Positions 10,558 to 21,813 are shown, counted from the first letter of the stretch. The stretch: 64,000 bases of DNA from Copromyces sp. CBS 386.78 (GCA_030685235.1 MU839131.1:124001-188000); one strand, 5' to 3'. Program-made: numbers and translations. Notes: generated by a model from the letters alone, not told the origin.

Positions 10558-11498
10558 TCAAATGGCCTTCTTGATCCTCGACTCCTGAACGACCCTCACA
10601 AGCTTGGCGGCAGGATCAAATCGAAGGCGCAGACGAAGATCGGTTGTGCGTGTCGGGTTAAGCTGTCCCGATTGCTCAATGTTGACGACGACGAACGTGT
10701 CTTTGCCACTTTCCACGATTGATACCTCCCAATCGTACTCATCCCCGTTCTGGGCCTTGGGAAAGTCGTCAAACAACACATATGGTCGGGGAGAACCAGA
10801 ACTGATCGGGACTCTCTCGGCTTTGTTTTTTGGTTTCGGCTTTCGGCACTTCTTCGAAATGAGCTAGTAATGGTATAGCGGGTCGCAAAGCAACCGGAAC
10901 TGCGTACCTTCAACTTGCAGTCCCGTTTTGGTGTATTTGTATTGGCGGTACTCTCTGGCCACGATGTCCTATTCGCATCACGGAGAGACTTTGTCAGCTT
11001 TGAGGGTTTTTCTGTGGGCCATTATGATAAACGGCTTCTGCTGGGAACCACTCACATAGTAAAGGACCAGCGGGGCATGCTCCTCCCACTCAGGTGCATT
11101 TGGAAGCTTTCTTTGCAAACCAAAACCGACCCCCTGAGTGATGAACCGTTTGGCAGACAGAGCGTACTCTACTGTTGCAATTGTACCTCTGATTGCTGAC
11201 GATTGTTCAGGATCGTTGAAAAACTGCTCGAACCAAAGTTTTTTGAGACCAGCATCTTCAGCGAGTTGTTGCAGGCGAACCCGAAGAGGAGAATAGTAAT
11301 CGTCATGCTCCAAGCCTCCTCCTGCAATCATCACACTCCCCGCGACCTTACAGTCCCGCATGATGCGGTTAAGAAGTGCAAACTGTTGGGCTGCAACTTT
11401 GAACGGTTGACGGTACGCACATTCCCAGAAGTGATCGAATGCCGCGTTCGACATTTGTAAACGTACTCTGCCACCAGTGTCGGTGACGACTTCGAGCG

Positions 11499-11507
11499 GA
11501 AAGAAAG
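11499..11507. repeat. target site duplication, left copy (GAAAGAAAG)
   Basis: Matches 12002-12010 exactly and flanks the inverted-repeat element. The gene sequence on either side becomes continuous when one copy is kept. Confidence 0.8.
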
Positions 11508-12001
11508 AGAAAACCTACCCACACACACCCTCAATCTACATACACACACCGCCCCCCATATGACAGCTGACATCGAAATATTATCGTTTTGTATGGTAAA
11601 ATCCAGTTTTCTCGTGTCATATACCATCCCTGCTCGATTTGACAAGTAGGTTGAGATTGCCAGAGTCGTGATACTTTCATCAGGTAGTGTTGTGAATCCC
11701 CCCCCCCCAAACCTCGATATCCAGTCACACACACGCAACACACGTAACGAATCTGCTATCTTGCTATCATCCTATCTCTTTATATACATGGTGATTTCTA
11801 CCGCTGGTGTTGGTTCTGGGCGACCCCAGCAATCCAGAAATTTTAGCGAAATGTTACGTGCATCAAAAGTGTGAAATTTAGCGGGTAAAAAGGGGATTTT
11901 TCATGCAGGTGTCATGGGTGGAACCCGGGCTGTCAGGGTAGGGGTTATGTTAAGAACGGCGTGTGTATGTAGATTGAGGGTGTGTGTGGGTAGGAATACT
12001 C
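11507..12001. mobile_element. MITE-like non-autonomous DNA transposon with terminal inverted repeats
   Basis: About 495 bp. The left end (11513 onward) and the reverse complement of the right end share a 34-base core beginning CCTACCCACACACACCCTCA and ending near ACATACACAC; six or seven outer bases match imperfectly (GAGAAAA against GAGTATT). The element is flanked by GAAAGAAAG at 11499-11507 and at 12002-12010, so the target duplication is 9 bp, or 8 bp if the last G belongs to the terminal repeat. Removing the element with one duplication copy rejoins the Hsp70-like reading frame exactly. The interior has a C9 run and no coding capacity. Duplication size fits Mutator-like (9) or hAT (8) families; I cannot decide between them. 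Confidence 0.85.
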
Positions 12002-12010
12002 GAAAGAAAG
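12002..12010. repeat. target site duplication, right copy (GAAAGAAAG)
   Basis: Second copy of the duplication flanking the MITE-like element. The adjacent + strand sequence GCTCC continues the Hsp70-like exon on the minus strand. Confidence 0.8.
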
Positions 12011-13927
12011 GCTCCTGGTTCAAGCCAGGGCCCTGCGTCCTTGAGAGTTCCGTGCAAAAATCATGGACACGACTTTTCTCCGCTGGAGATAACGACCTTT
12101 GGGTTGCAGTGGAGAATAGATCATCCACGAATTCGAGGAGATAATGCACCAGTAGCTCTTCTCCACCATGGGCTCCTATGATGAAACAAGAGATTAGCGC
12201 AGTCAAGGGATAAAAAATATGATAAATGTGTTGAAGTCTTACCAAACGGGTTTCCAATGCGGAAAAATCGATTGCCGCCGCTTGACGAAGTTGACCTTGG
12301 AGTATCTGAACCATCAAGTGACTCAAAAGGACCAAGCCAATATACCGACCCATTCTGGAGGAGGGAACATTATCTAGGATAATACAAGGCCCTTAAGAGC
12401 TAAACATACCATCATGTGACCCCCAAAAGATAAGATGAGAACAATCTCTTCACTGGATGCATTGTCGCGATGAAATCATGAAAGTCTGCTCCGTGTACAG
12501 GGCCAAGAAAATGATGGGTCCAGGCGTCAGACTCGGCAACAAACGTAACGTCTTCGTTTACGATCTCTCGAGGAATGCCGAACGCTTCAGCGATCACGTT
12601 GAGGTAGACTTCCTGGAAGGAAGAGTTCCACGTTGCCGGTATGGTGACGCATATGTGGTCCTTCGTGCGATTGACGGTAAAGGACTGTCCCAAGCACTCG
12701 GCTACATAAGCGTCCTTGCTTGAGCGCATGATACTGACCAAAGCCACGAGACCAGAGTAGAGCTTGCTTCGAAACTCGGGTGAGTCGTAGAAAGCGAGCT
12801 CTTGTGCCATCGGATACTGCGGGGCGGCCTTATCCAGCTCTTTGGCGAGCAGGTAGAAGGCGTACTTGAGCGGCACGGGTTCATGATGACGCCCTCTGAC
12901 ATTGTCGAAATCATATACTGGGGCATCATCATCGAAGGGATAGCCGTGGGCTGGAAAGTCTCGCCAATCCCATGGAACATGGTCGAATACTGTGGAAGGA
13001 TAAATATCTTTGACCAAGATGTTGTCGGGATCATCGTATGGACGCTGGATGGGGCAGAATACCATAATACGGCTTCCGGTACACCCCAAATCGATACCGA
13101 CAAGTTGTCTCCTATGTCGTAGGATATGATTCCCCAGTTAGCAAAGACCTGGTTCGCCATGTATTCGCTGAGGCAGAGCAAACTAACGGCCGCATCACCA
13201 CTTTCCGCACCTTGGGCGTGGAATCTGGCTTATTCGGTATATTCATTGTGGGTGACTGGGTAGGGTCTCGGTGGAATAAAACTTGTACTCCTGGGACAAG
13301 GCGGCGCGCGTAGATGGGGATGTTGTTCTACGACGAGCGCGCGGTGCGGATCCAGAAAGGGAGAGGATGACACAGCGAGGATAAGGTGGTGGCGGTCACG
13401 GTTGTGACGGTTTGAAAGCAGTGCAGGACCCGTGGGGCAAAGATTGGAGGGGCGCTTGGCATCTGGACCTCGAGGGGTGGTCGCGCAAGTGAATGGAAAG
13501 CCCGTAGAAAGGTCAGGTGCAGATAGAGGTGATAACGCAGCAAGGTTCGAGGTTGCCTGCCCCGCCGCCTGGCAACACAACTGGCCCCCGTCTAAAGAAG
13601 ACTTGAAGGCAGGAACCGGGCTCCCGTCCCTCATTACCTTATCCCCACTGTAATCCATACTTCACGCATTCGTTCTTGATTTTGAGTTTCACCATGAATG
13701 CTTGTAACAAACAGACCGTTTTCAGCTGTAATTTATGCCTTAATACTTGTAATCTCTCACATTGCCCCCATACCTACAGTCGCACCGCCAGCTAAAGCGG
13801 GGGAAGGAACGCAGTTAGGAGGAGGAAAAAAATAAGAGGACAAGAAAATTGGTAGTTTCCATGGTATGCTGAATTCGGAAAAACAACCACCGAACTGCAC
13901 CAAAACCCCCAAGTAGCTGATATTTGC

Positions 13928-14225
13928 TCTTGAATGTGCGCTTGGCTCTCACAGTTGAAAAAAATGCAACTTCTGGCAGATGAACATGAATTATAGCTAA
14001 TACGGAGTCTTGAATAATGTAAAAGTCTCAGCACTACGTTTGAAAGAAGGAAGATGCTGTCATGTGGTGATGCGTCCTAGAAAGTGGATGCAGAGACTGC
14101 ATATGCGAGGCATCCCTGTCCATCCGTTCACCCATCTAGCTCAACACTCCTTGGACACTCATCGACAACTCCCCTCATGTCTTGGATAGTCTTTCTCTGC
14201 AAACTGAGCCAAGTGTTTAGGAAGT
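13928..14225 (+). repeat. duplicated segment, copy 2
   Basis: Diverged direct repeat of 10113-10400. In the frame that is open in copy 1 this copy has a TAG where copy 1 has CAG (minus strand, near 14138), so at least this copy is not coding. Confidence 0.65.
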
Positions 14226-14329
14226 CTCACCGGGTAAAACCAAGAGCTTAAGTTGCCGCACCCTACCTAATATCCTCACGTATCCGGTTTGACTTTACGT
14301 AGGTACCTAGGGGTACCTACATTTCCCCC

Positions 14330-14358
14330 ACATGTCAGCTGAATAATAGCTGACATGT
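14330..14358. repeat. perfect hairpin, 11-bp arms
   Basis: ACATGTCAGCT, a seven-base spacer GAATAAT, then AGCTGACATGT. The arms are exact inverted repeats. No following T-run or adjacent gene end explains it, so a fold-back scrap of a mobile element is as likely as a regulatory site. Confidence 0.6.
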
Positions 14359-15483
14359 AAAAGCCTACACTTTTTATAGTAAAACTGGCCCGTAGAATAT
14401 TTTTAAACATTCAGCTGCATTAGCGAAAAAAAAATCCTTGGCGATTTACACATACGATATTTCCCGCACAGTCAAAGTCACGAGCGATTCTACATTTACT
14501 ATTCAGTGCACTTGGACATTATCATGGGGGGTTCGGGAAATCCTATGCCCTTGATGTGATGTGTTCGGGCCTCTCGTTCATTTCTCTTCATGCTAGTCGG
14601 GCTATCAAACGCGACTGCAACCCAAAGCTTCCAGCTCTTATCATCCTGACGACAGAGCTGATGAAATAGACGGGTGATTATAAACTATTGACATGACGGA
14701 AATGCGGTCAGCCATGATGGTCTCGACACTAAACAAAACACTATCAAATGCAGACAAAGGAGAGTGTTTGGCGTCTGTTTCGTCGTTTAATCGAGTCTTG
14801 TTTACTGCCTAAATCCATCTTCCCATAAACTTCAATCAGTTTGCTTTTCTAGGTACATGATCATTCTCACATTCGTGGCTGCTAGGTACAGTCGATGGCT
14901 CTTTCTGAGAATCTGAGGTGATATCTCACACGCAGTCACATTGTCATTCGATCTACACACCCCTTCACAAACTCGTTGGTTGCACAACCCGCAAAATGGG
15001 CTGCTAGTCGAGTTCCTCTGTTCATTGATTTGTCTCGGATGTCTTGCGGTTACATGTTTGTACCAGCTACCTAGAGGTACCTACCAGTCTACCACTATGC
15101 ATCGTCTTCATATTCCACCTAGCATATGAATTGTCTTGGTTTTCAATTATTCTATCGCTCCATCATCGGTAGCAAGACATGTAGGAGTTTGTGAGCCTTG
15201 GTGGGCGCCAAATCTATATCTGGATCCGTCTTGCTTCGGTATACGTACAATGTTATCAGTAGTCTGTTTCAACGATCCTCTGACCACCCTTGTGTCGCTG
15301 TTGCATTCCTAGCATCCTCATGTTGGAGTAAAACAAGGCTTCAACATGGACACCTTGCAAGATGATCCATGTACTAGGTACCTGAAGCGTGAACTTTCAG
15401 ACTATTCCCTCCCTCATTTCTTCCTTTGTTCAAGCTGGCCCTCCCCTATACTGTCCTTGCCCGCTTTCTCTCACTCCCACGTT

Positions 15484-17921
15484 TTAGGCCGCATTCTCCA
15501 TCTCGATGTCTTCATCTTCGTTAGGCTCGTCCATCTCGGCATCTTCCTCAGAATCCTCTACCTGATCGTCTTCGTCGTCCGGTAGGCCGACGAAAAGACT
15601 AGGCACAACCTCCCTGAGGGGGACGCTCTTCTTACCCGCCAAGATGCACCGTGTACTGTTGTCGAAGTAAAGTGGGATGTCCCACTTCCAGAACTGAGGT
15701 CCGTCACTGATGCTGACGGTCATCACCACACCAGCCCCTCCATTTACCTCGCTGAAATCCAGCTCACACTTGCACTGGCCGTTACGAGTGTTGAGTGGTA
15801 ACCTCTCAACGAGGATATAACTTCTCTGATGGTTCACCTTTCGCCGGGGACCACGGTTTTTGAGTTCGTCTTGCCCGTAAAACGGGTCGCAAATCAAGCG
15901 AAGACGATCACCGGCTTGAAACGGGATGTTGCAGGTCGGAAAGACCCCCTCCTTGCTTTCAACGTCCTACTCATGTGCATTTCGTTAGAATGATTGCTGC
16001 CATTGCTCAGCTTCAGGATGGTCCGACTTACGTAAAAATAGAGAAGGTAGGCTTTGTTGTCCCACACGGCCCGCCCTTCCTCTTGTCCTGCCTGCCTCAT
16101 CTGCAGGCCAATGGCCGCGCCCTGGTGCAGAAACTCAGGGATCGTCAACTCCATGAGCTCCATATAAAGAACTCCAATGGCGCAGCGAACGAGACTGTCA
16201 AAATTTACGTGGTTAGTTGAGTAAGACAGACTACCAGAGGTTTGAAAGACTTACTCCTCAGTGACACTTCGCTTGTTGACGAGCAAAGCCGGATCCAGCC
16301 GGGCCTTCCGGACTAAATCTTCCAGATGTAATTTGAAAGCCTTGTTCATGATGCTTCCTCCTGACATGACCACTAGGGGATGGCGCTTTCCCCGGTGCTT
16401 GTGCTTTTTGGCAAGAGTCGCCAGCCGTGCTTCAACCTTTGAAAGGGCGGGCTCGAAGGCCTTCTTCCAGCATTCTTCGATGATCGCCTTGGGCAACCGA
16501 ATGGTGCCACCACCGATACCGTTTTCACCTCCGTCAAAAAACTCAAACTTCTCAACATCGCGGGCAGTTGGTGAACCAGGGCCATAGTGAGCCCGGCGAG
16601 CTCGGATCTTGGACGTGAGCTGTGCCCTGGCATTGTCGCTGAAGGGTTCCCCCTGATTACTATCACTCCAGTACTCCTCACAAGCCTCCAGAATGTAATC
16701 GATCATGTGCTCGGTTCCGCTACCGATGCCTAGACATAAGGTCTGGGTTAGAAAAGTCCTCTGTTCTGAACAAGGAAGGAAAATAAAGCCTGCAACACAA
16801 GCTAGGCTTAACCATACATACCGAAAGGCTTTCCCATGCGGTAAAAGTTCAAGGTGTCGCCCCGCTTTGCGTTGAGCCAATATTTGCAGCCGTTCTGCCA
16901 TGAATGTTAGTTGTGTCATCATACTCGGAGGACTGTTGTCCTCTTTGGGGCTTCGAATGCAAGATTTGATTATCACTTACCATGTTGTGGCCGCCAAAAT
17001 CGAATAGCAGCATGACACGGTGCTCGCCCGGCTGGAGTTGGGCAATTGCTTCTTCCGCATAGTGAGTGCAGCGAAGCAGAAAATTGGTGGCGGCCTCACC
17101 CTCATGGGCGAACGAAATCTGCTTTTGTGCCTGCTCGGCATCCCAGCCAAAGGATTCCGCCAGGATGGAGCGATACTGATCCTCAAACGCCACATTCCAC
17201 TGATGTGGGATTGTGACTCGAAGTTTTCCAACTTTCCAGGGCCGCCGCTTGGCCTCGATGGTCTCCTCAACCTTGCTGATGACCCATCGGAACATCTGTA
17301 CCAGGCCCAAGCGCAACTTCTTCCTGAACTGGTCTTTGTTCCGCTCATCTTCGGCAAACATCCTCCGGAAGAGGTGATATTCGTCCTTGAGAATGACTGG
17401 TGCGTCTGCAAGAATGTAGAAACCATATTTGAGTGGCACGCTCAAACGGCCATCCTCGTCCAGACTCTGCTTGTGGATTTGGGCAGTGTCAATGTCGTTG
17501 AAAGTGTCGAAGACATACCCGTTAGCTGAGAAGCCAAATCCGTCGGTTGCATCCTCTCCGTTGTAGATCGAAACAACTTGATCAAGCACATTTGGCGGCG
17601 AAATGGTTGCCCGAACACCGGAGCTTCCCAGGTCAATGCCCATGAGAATCTCTTGACTGTGAATGGCAAAAAAAGAAATGTCAGTTCAGTACGTTGCGTG
17701 GTCCTCGAACACCTAGGTAGGTAAGGTAGCTCATATCGACGGGAGAGCGTTGCTTTGTATGTCTTTAGGTTGGTAATGCTTGGACGAGTAACTTACGTTT
17801 CCGGACCGCGGTTGCGCTGAGGAGCAGCTCTACGCGCCGGCTGTGCTGTTGCTGTCTCGTCACCATTTGTGCGTTGCGCCGTGGGCGTGGCGGCTTTGGA
17901 CTGCCGTGTTCGTCTTTGCAT
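15484..17921 (-). CDS. Hsp70/HSPA12-like actin-fold ATPase, intact copy
   Basis: Model complement(join(15484..15966, 16032..16194, 16255..16729, 16822..16894, 16981..17656, 17797..17921)), six exons, 664 aa; every junction is GT-AG and in frame. An Arg/Thr/Ala-rich leader of about 45 residues precedes the phosphate-1 loop MGIDLGSSGVRATI. Then come SLKYGFYILAD-type core, VTIPHQWN, phosphate-2 LLFDFGGHNM ending exactly at an intron, GIGSGTEHM, and an adenosine motif VVMSGGSIMNKAF. After the ATPase fold follow about 200 residues with a beta-rich part (AGDRLRLICDPFY) and a strongly acidic tail (last 35 residues). Canonical Hsp70s are longer in the substrate domain and have a different C-terminus, so this belongs with the HSPA12-like fungal group. 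Likely cytosolic or nuclear; client unknown. Confidence 0.85.
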
Positions 17922-19041
17922 CGTGCCGTGACTCCCTGTTGGATGACGCTAGAGAATGGCAGGATATTGGTTCAAGGTAAGTACTGTGAGTGGTGTGCGT
18001 GAAGGCACGTTGTGGACTACCTTATGAGAGAACTCAAGGTTGGTGACAATGAAGGGTTGGGTAACTGCTAAGATGTCGACTACGCAGCTGACGACCCTGA
18101 CAGTTGGTGGTTTGGAGAGAACGCAATTCGTTGCGGAGAAGGTTTTGGATTTAAATAAACCCGTGGGCTGGTGGGCCGCGGGCAAGTGGACGGGAGTGAA
18201 TGGAAGTGAAGGGCGAGCCCTAGGGATCGAGGCGGTCTATCCTCACCGACGAGATGGGACGATATCGAGTGCTATGCAGGTGTCAGCCAGTCTCTGACGG
18301 ATGGAGACGGACGAAGGCAGCGTTTGGATTGTACCAGGCAGCCGCCAAGCGAGTTCATCCAGGACGACGATATCCGATGGCAGAGACACGGGGCCGCAGT
18401 GAATGACCTGGAGCCAAAGCACAGACTGCACAGTTGCCCCGGGAATTGGCATGGACGTCGGCGACGTGCACGGCAACAGGACAAGACGGCACAGATCAGT
18501 TCAAGCAAGGGGCCGATCTATTTCTATGCACCGGTAGTTATTGAATGGAGGATACCTAGGTACATTGGCGTGAAGAATACTGGTTGTTGATATAAGAGGT
18601 AACAATGGAAATGCCAATACCCACCTAGGTCCCTTGGAAGCCAAGCCATGGGCAATTGCAAACAGATGAGGGGAACTGATGTAGACAATAGGATATGGGT
18701 CATTGGCAACAACCCCGCAAAGGCTGGTGATCCGTACCATGGAGGTGAATGCCATCTTTTGCCCCTCCCCACCATTTCCATCCTATTCGGCAAACGCTAC
18801 AAGTGGACAGTGGGAACAATAGCCCACCTGTGCCTATTGATGGGTGGATAAACTTGAATCCTTTATATTTTGCTCTCCAGCCATCCATCACCTGTCAACC
18901 ACGAACGGCCCGCACATGAAACTCTCTCGGTCACTCGCACATCCAACGACACCACTCCCTACTCTTCTTTGCTTCTTCATTTGGCTCGTAGCCTTGATCG
19001 CCTCAGATTACTTCAACAGCGTACCCTGTCGACTTGCAAAG
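17922..19041. other. divergent promoter region
   Basis: 1.1 kb between two divergently transcribed genes. Contains ACCTAGGTA-like motifs near 17711, 18551 and 18624 and a CA/CT-rich stretch just upstream of 19042 that looks like a leader. A frame continuous with the next gene is open from 18844 and contains an upstream ATG at 18916; I judged it leader because the ATG at 19042 has the better context (AAAGATGGC). Confidence 0.45.
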
Positions 19042-21144
19042 ATGGCTGCCCGTCGGGAATGGGAGGTAAAGGTATGGGGCGTAGCGGACAAGACCAGCGT
19101 CCCGTTCGAGATATCGGAGATATACTACCCCATCGCAAATAGGGTTCAGGACTGTGTAGAGCAATTCCACACCCTCAGGGCCAACCTCAATGCAGACATG
19201 GAGGAAGCGCTCCTAGTGTACGAAAGGGGAGTGGAGGCAATCAAGGAATGCAAGAGACAGTACGATGCCGCCCTTGAGGAGATGGCCACAGTCCACAACT
19301 TGCCAAACAGAGCCCAGCGCATTTCGGAACATTCAGCTCGTCAATGGCTCGTCTACTGGCATACGCCCGACTACTGGACCGAAAGTCTTAGCGGGTTGAG
19401 GATGGAGATCGTGCCCGGTCCCAAGCACAAGTGGCACAATGAGTGGAGGGAGAGATTGATGACAGCAGAAGCAGCATACGGTCCCCAAGGGCCCCCTCCT
19501 CGCCCTCCGTCTAACCCTCTCCCACATTGGGTCGGTCGTAACCACCCCCAGCCTCTTTTCATTCCACAACAGCAGGCGCAACAGGAGCAGGCGCGACAGG
19601 AGCACCAGGCGCACCCGGAGCAGCAAGAGCAGGCCGGCTCAGCTGAGGCAGGTCCATCCCGGCCAGCCCCGCAGCCCGTGGGCAATCTGGAGGAGGCTGC
19701 CACCTCACTGTCTGGCTCATCCAGCGCACTCAATGCATCCTCGAACGATCATCTTCCTGGCCAGCCATCTTCCCGCTCTCCCACGCCGGGACCGTCGGAC
19801 ACAGACCTTCGCCCGCCCAAGCTCGACAAAGGAAAGGGCAAGGCCGTCGACACCACCCACCACCACACCACCACAGTAGCCACCGCCACCGTTGGCTCTT
19901 CGTCTACATCTGCCGCCGCCCCTGTCACGGTTCCTAGTACCTCTGATGTTGTGGGACCATCCGTCACGGGCAACGATACCATCGAGGACACAGCCACCAC
20001 CACCAACAATACCACCATCACCGCCACAGCCCGCGAAGAAGAGAGTACCCGGGAGACCGCCGCAAACAATGCGGAAGACAAGAGCACCATCAACGTGCAA
20101 ACCAGACCCACGAGGATCAAGATCATCACTCCTGGCACCAAGAAAGACCTCAAAGGCAAGAGCAAAGCGGTTGACACCAACAACCCGAACAACAGCAAGC
20201 ACAAAGTTATCAAGCCCACTGCATCTGTCGCTAAACGCGAAACTATCAAGCGCTCCCAGGTCTTCAAGGGAAAATACTGGGTTTTCAAGCTTGATTCCTC
20301 CATGTTCACCCAAAAAGGCACCATCAGGAAGGAGTTCGTGAACGGCAAGGGCAAGAGAAAGGCGACGGCGGCGGCTTCTGCCAATGTCAATGTCAATGAC
20401 AATGACGAAAGCGACGGCGAAGAGGATAATGGCGGCGAGGGCAGCAGCAAACCCACTGCCACCACCTCGACAGATGGCAACGATGACAACGGTCATAACG
20501 AAAGCGACAAGATCTCTGATGACGAGCTGGCACTTGATGCCAACAGTGACAGCAGCGATAAAAAGAATGCCGCCACCGCCGTCAACCGCAGCACCACGAC
20601 TGCAGCCACGACCGTCGCTTCAGCATCCAGCAGCAGCAGCAGCTCCAACAAACGGAAGCGTACTGTCGCCGACACTGGTGATGACGAAGCAGATACCGGC
20701 GAAGAAGAACCAGAGGACCCCAACGCATACTACGTCCTCCGCTGTCCACTCGACGATAACTGCATGACCGAGTCCAACTGCACCCACAACGCTCCAGCAA
20801 GCATCAAAGGGGTCTTTTGCCGGCACCCGTTCAAGAGGCGCCGAGCCATGGACCACATCAAAGCATGCGGGTTACAAGGGCAAATTGTTAGTGAAAAACA
20901 GATATGGAAGAATTATTGTCGAAAAGGTATGATTGTTCTCCTTGTTCCACTTCTCTTGTTCCCTTGTTTGGATGGTTGCTGATCCTGATTGTAAACAGTG
21001 GTTGAGGATCGGCCCCAAAGACCGGTTGATGATGCCTGGGCAAAGAGGCATAACGGCGTTTTGATCAGCAAATTGGTCAAGCAGGCCGAGGGCACAAAAG
21101 AGGAGAAGGAGATGATGAGGAAGGAGATGGAGGAGGAGCTTTGA
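19042..21144 (+). CDS. large low-complexity protein with C-terminal Cys/His cluster (zinc-finger-like)
   Basis: Model join(19042..20926, 20999..21144), 676 aa. The intron (GGTATGA donor, AAACAG acceptor) is in frame. Residues 1-150 are a structured, partly helical domain rich in aromatic and charged residues. Residues 150-540 are low complexity: Gln/Pro/Ala, then Ser/Thr, Asn/Asp and Lys runs, with several basic clusters (GKGKAVDT occurs once and the related GKSKAVDT once). The C-terminus has a Cys/His cluster, RCPLDDNC then NCTH, FCRHPFKRRRAMDHIKACG, followed by a VVEDRP...WAKRHN segment. That arrangement recalls expanded families of Sordariales hypothetical proteins with a C2H2-like unit; this link is from memory. 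Nuclear location is plausible. If translation starts at 18916 instead, a hydrophobic N-terminal segment would be added. Confidence 0.65.
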
Positions 21145-21813
21145 GCTTCCTGCTTCCTGTATCCTTTTCCCTTCTCTTATGTTTTCTTTGGAGACTTTTT
21201 GGTTTGGGTTCGTTGGTTTTATGTGTTGGCCTTCGTCATTTGAAGACTGAAAGCGAGCGAGGAGTTGTGGCGTTGTGGTATTATGAAGCTATGTTTATGA
21301 TATGAGGAGCAAGGGAAGGGGCCGAAAACAAGGCGACTTGGTAGACGACACATTGGCTCGAGGGGAGAAACACAGCCTTCAGAAACTGTCGTACGCACAG
21401 GCTCGCTCGGTGGCAACAAGCGTCGAGACACTGTACTTATCGTACAGACGGGCTCTGCGGGAAACAAGCCTTGGGAGACTGTGTCGTGCGGACAGGCTGG
21501 GGCGAAAACGAACCTTGAGGAAGTGTGTCATATATATATGTCGCTAAAGGATAGAGCGTGGATTTATCATCCCCTGCTGGACGGGTCTCAAGATATTAGA
21601 GTCGCTATATTAGAACAGTCAGCATCGATTAGACAGAGCGTCCGAATACAAGGACACGCATTGAACGAACCGTGGATCAATATTTGCGAAAGCCAAACGT
21701 GATTCAAACATTGCAACTCTGTCTATGCGCACATGATATTGTTGTTGTGTACCATTTGTGGTCTGCCGGACCACCCATCCAACCCATTCATTCACTCTCC
21801 ATCACCAAAGGAG
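21145..21813. other. intergenic region
   Basis: About 670 bases after the zinc-finger-like gene. Short open frames only. A loosely repeated phrase (GGGAAACAAGCCTTGGGAGAC and variants, about 21380-21530) is visible. Confidence 0.4.

Larger units (their letters stand above)
10558..13246 (-). pseudogene. Hsp70/HSPA12-like ATPase pseudogene, split by a MITE
   Basis: Colinear with the intact paralogue at 15484-17921. From the 5' side: a short exon at 13246-13188, then LVGIDLGCTGSRIMVF, SLKYAFYLLAKE-type region, IPATWNSSF, a frame change of one base at about 12445-12475 just before LILSFGGHMM (phosphate 2), an intron, an exon ending FFRIGNPFG (about 12305-12242), an intron, and an exon opening with GAHGGEELLVHYLL. 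That exon is interrupted at about 12002 by a 0.5-kb inserted element. The rest resumes at about 11498 with TDTGGRVRLQ, MIAGGGLEHD and a C-terminal beta region (CDPLYHY, then FDDFPKAQ). An in-frame TAG at 10866-10864 cuts the last domain and looks like CAG to TAG. With insertion, frameshift and nonsense together, loss of function is likely. Confidence 0.8.
13247..15483. other. intergenic region with relic sequence, no live gene seen
   Basis: Over 2.2 kb with only short open frames. It contains the second copy of the duplicated 3'-flank segment (13928-14225), a perfect hairpin (14330-14358) and several TACCTA/TAGGTA palindrome-like motifs (for example around 14298-14320 and 15068-15084). It probably represents decayed sequence between two members of the Hsp70-like series. 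Confidence 0.45.

Noticed and set aside
13230..13658. 142-codon minus-strand ORF upstream of the Hsp70-like pseudogene
   Set aside because: Pro/Ser/Arg-rich composition typical of promoter-region frames; its end overlaps the better-supported first exon in another frame.
19717..20496. Long minus-strand ORFs inside the low-complexity gene
   Set aside because: Shadows of repetitive Ser/Thr/Asn codons on the plus strand.
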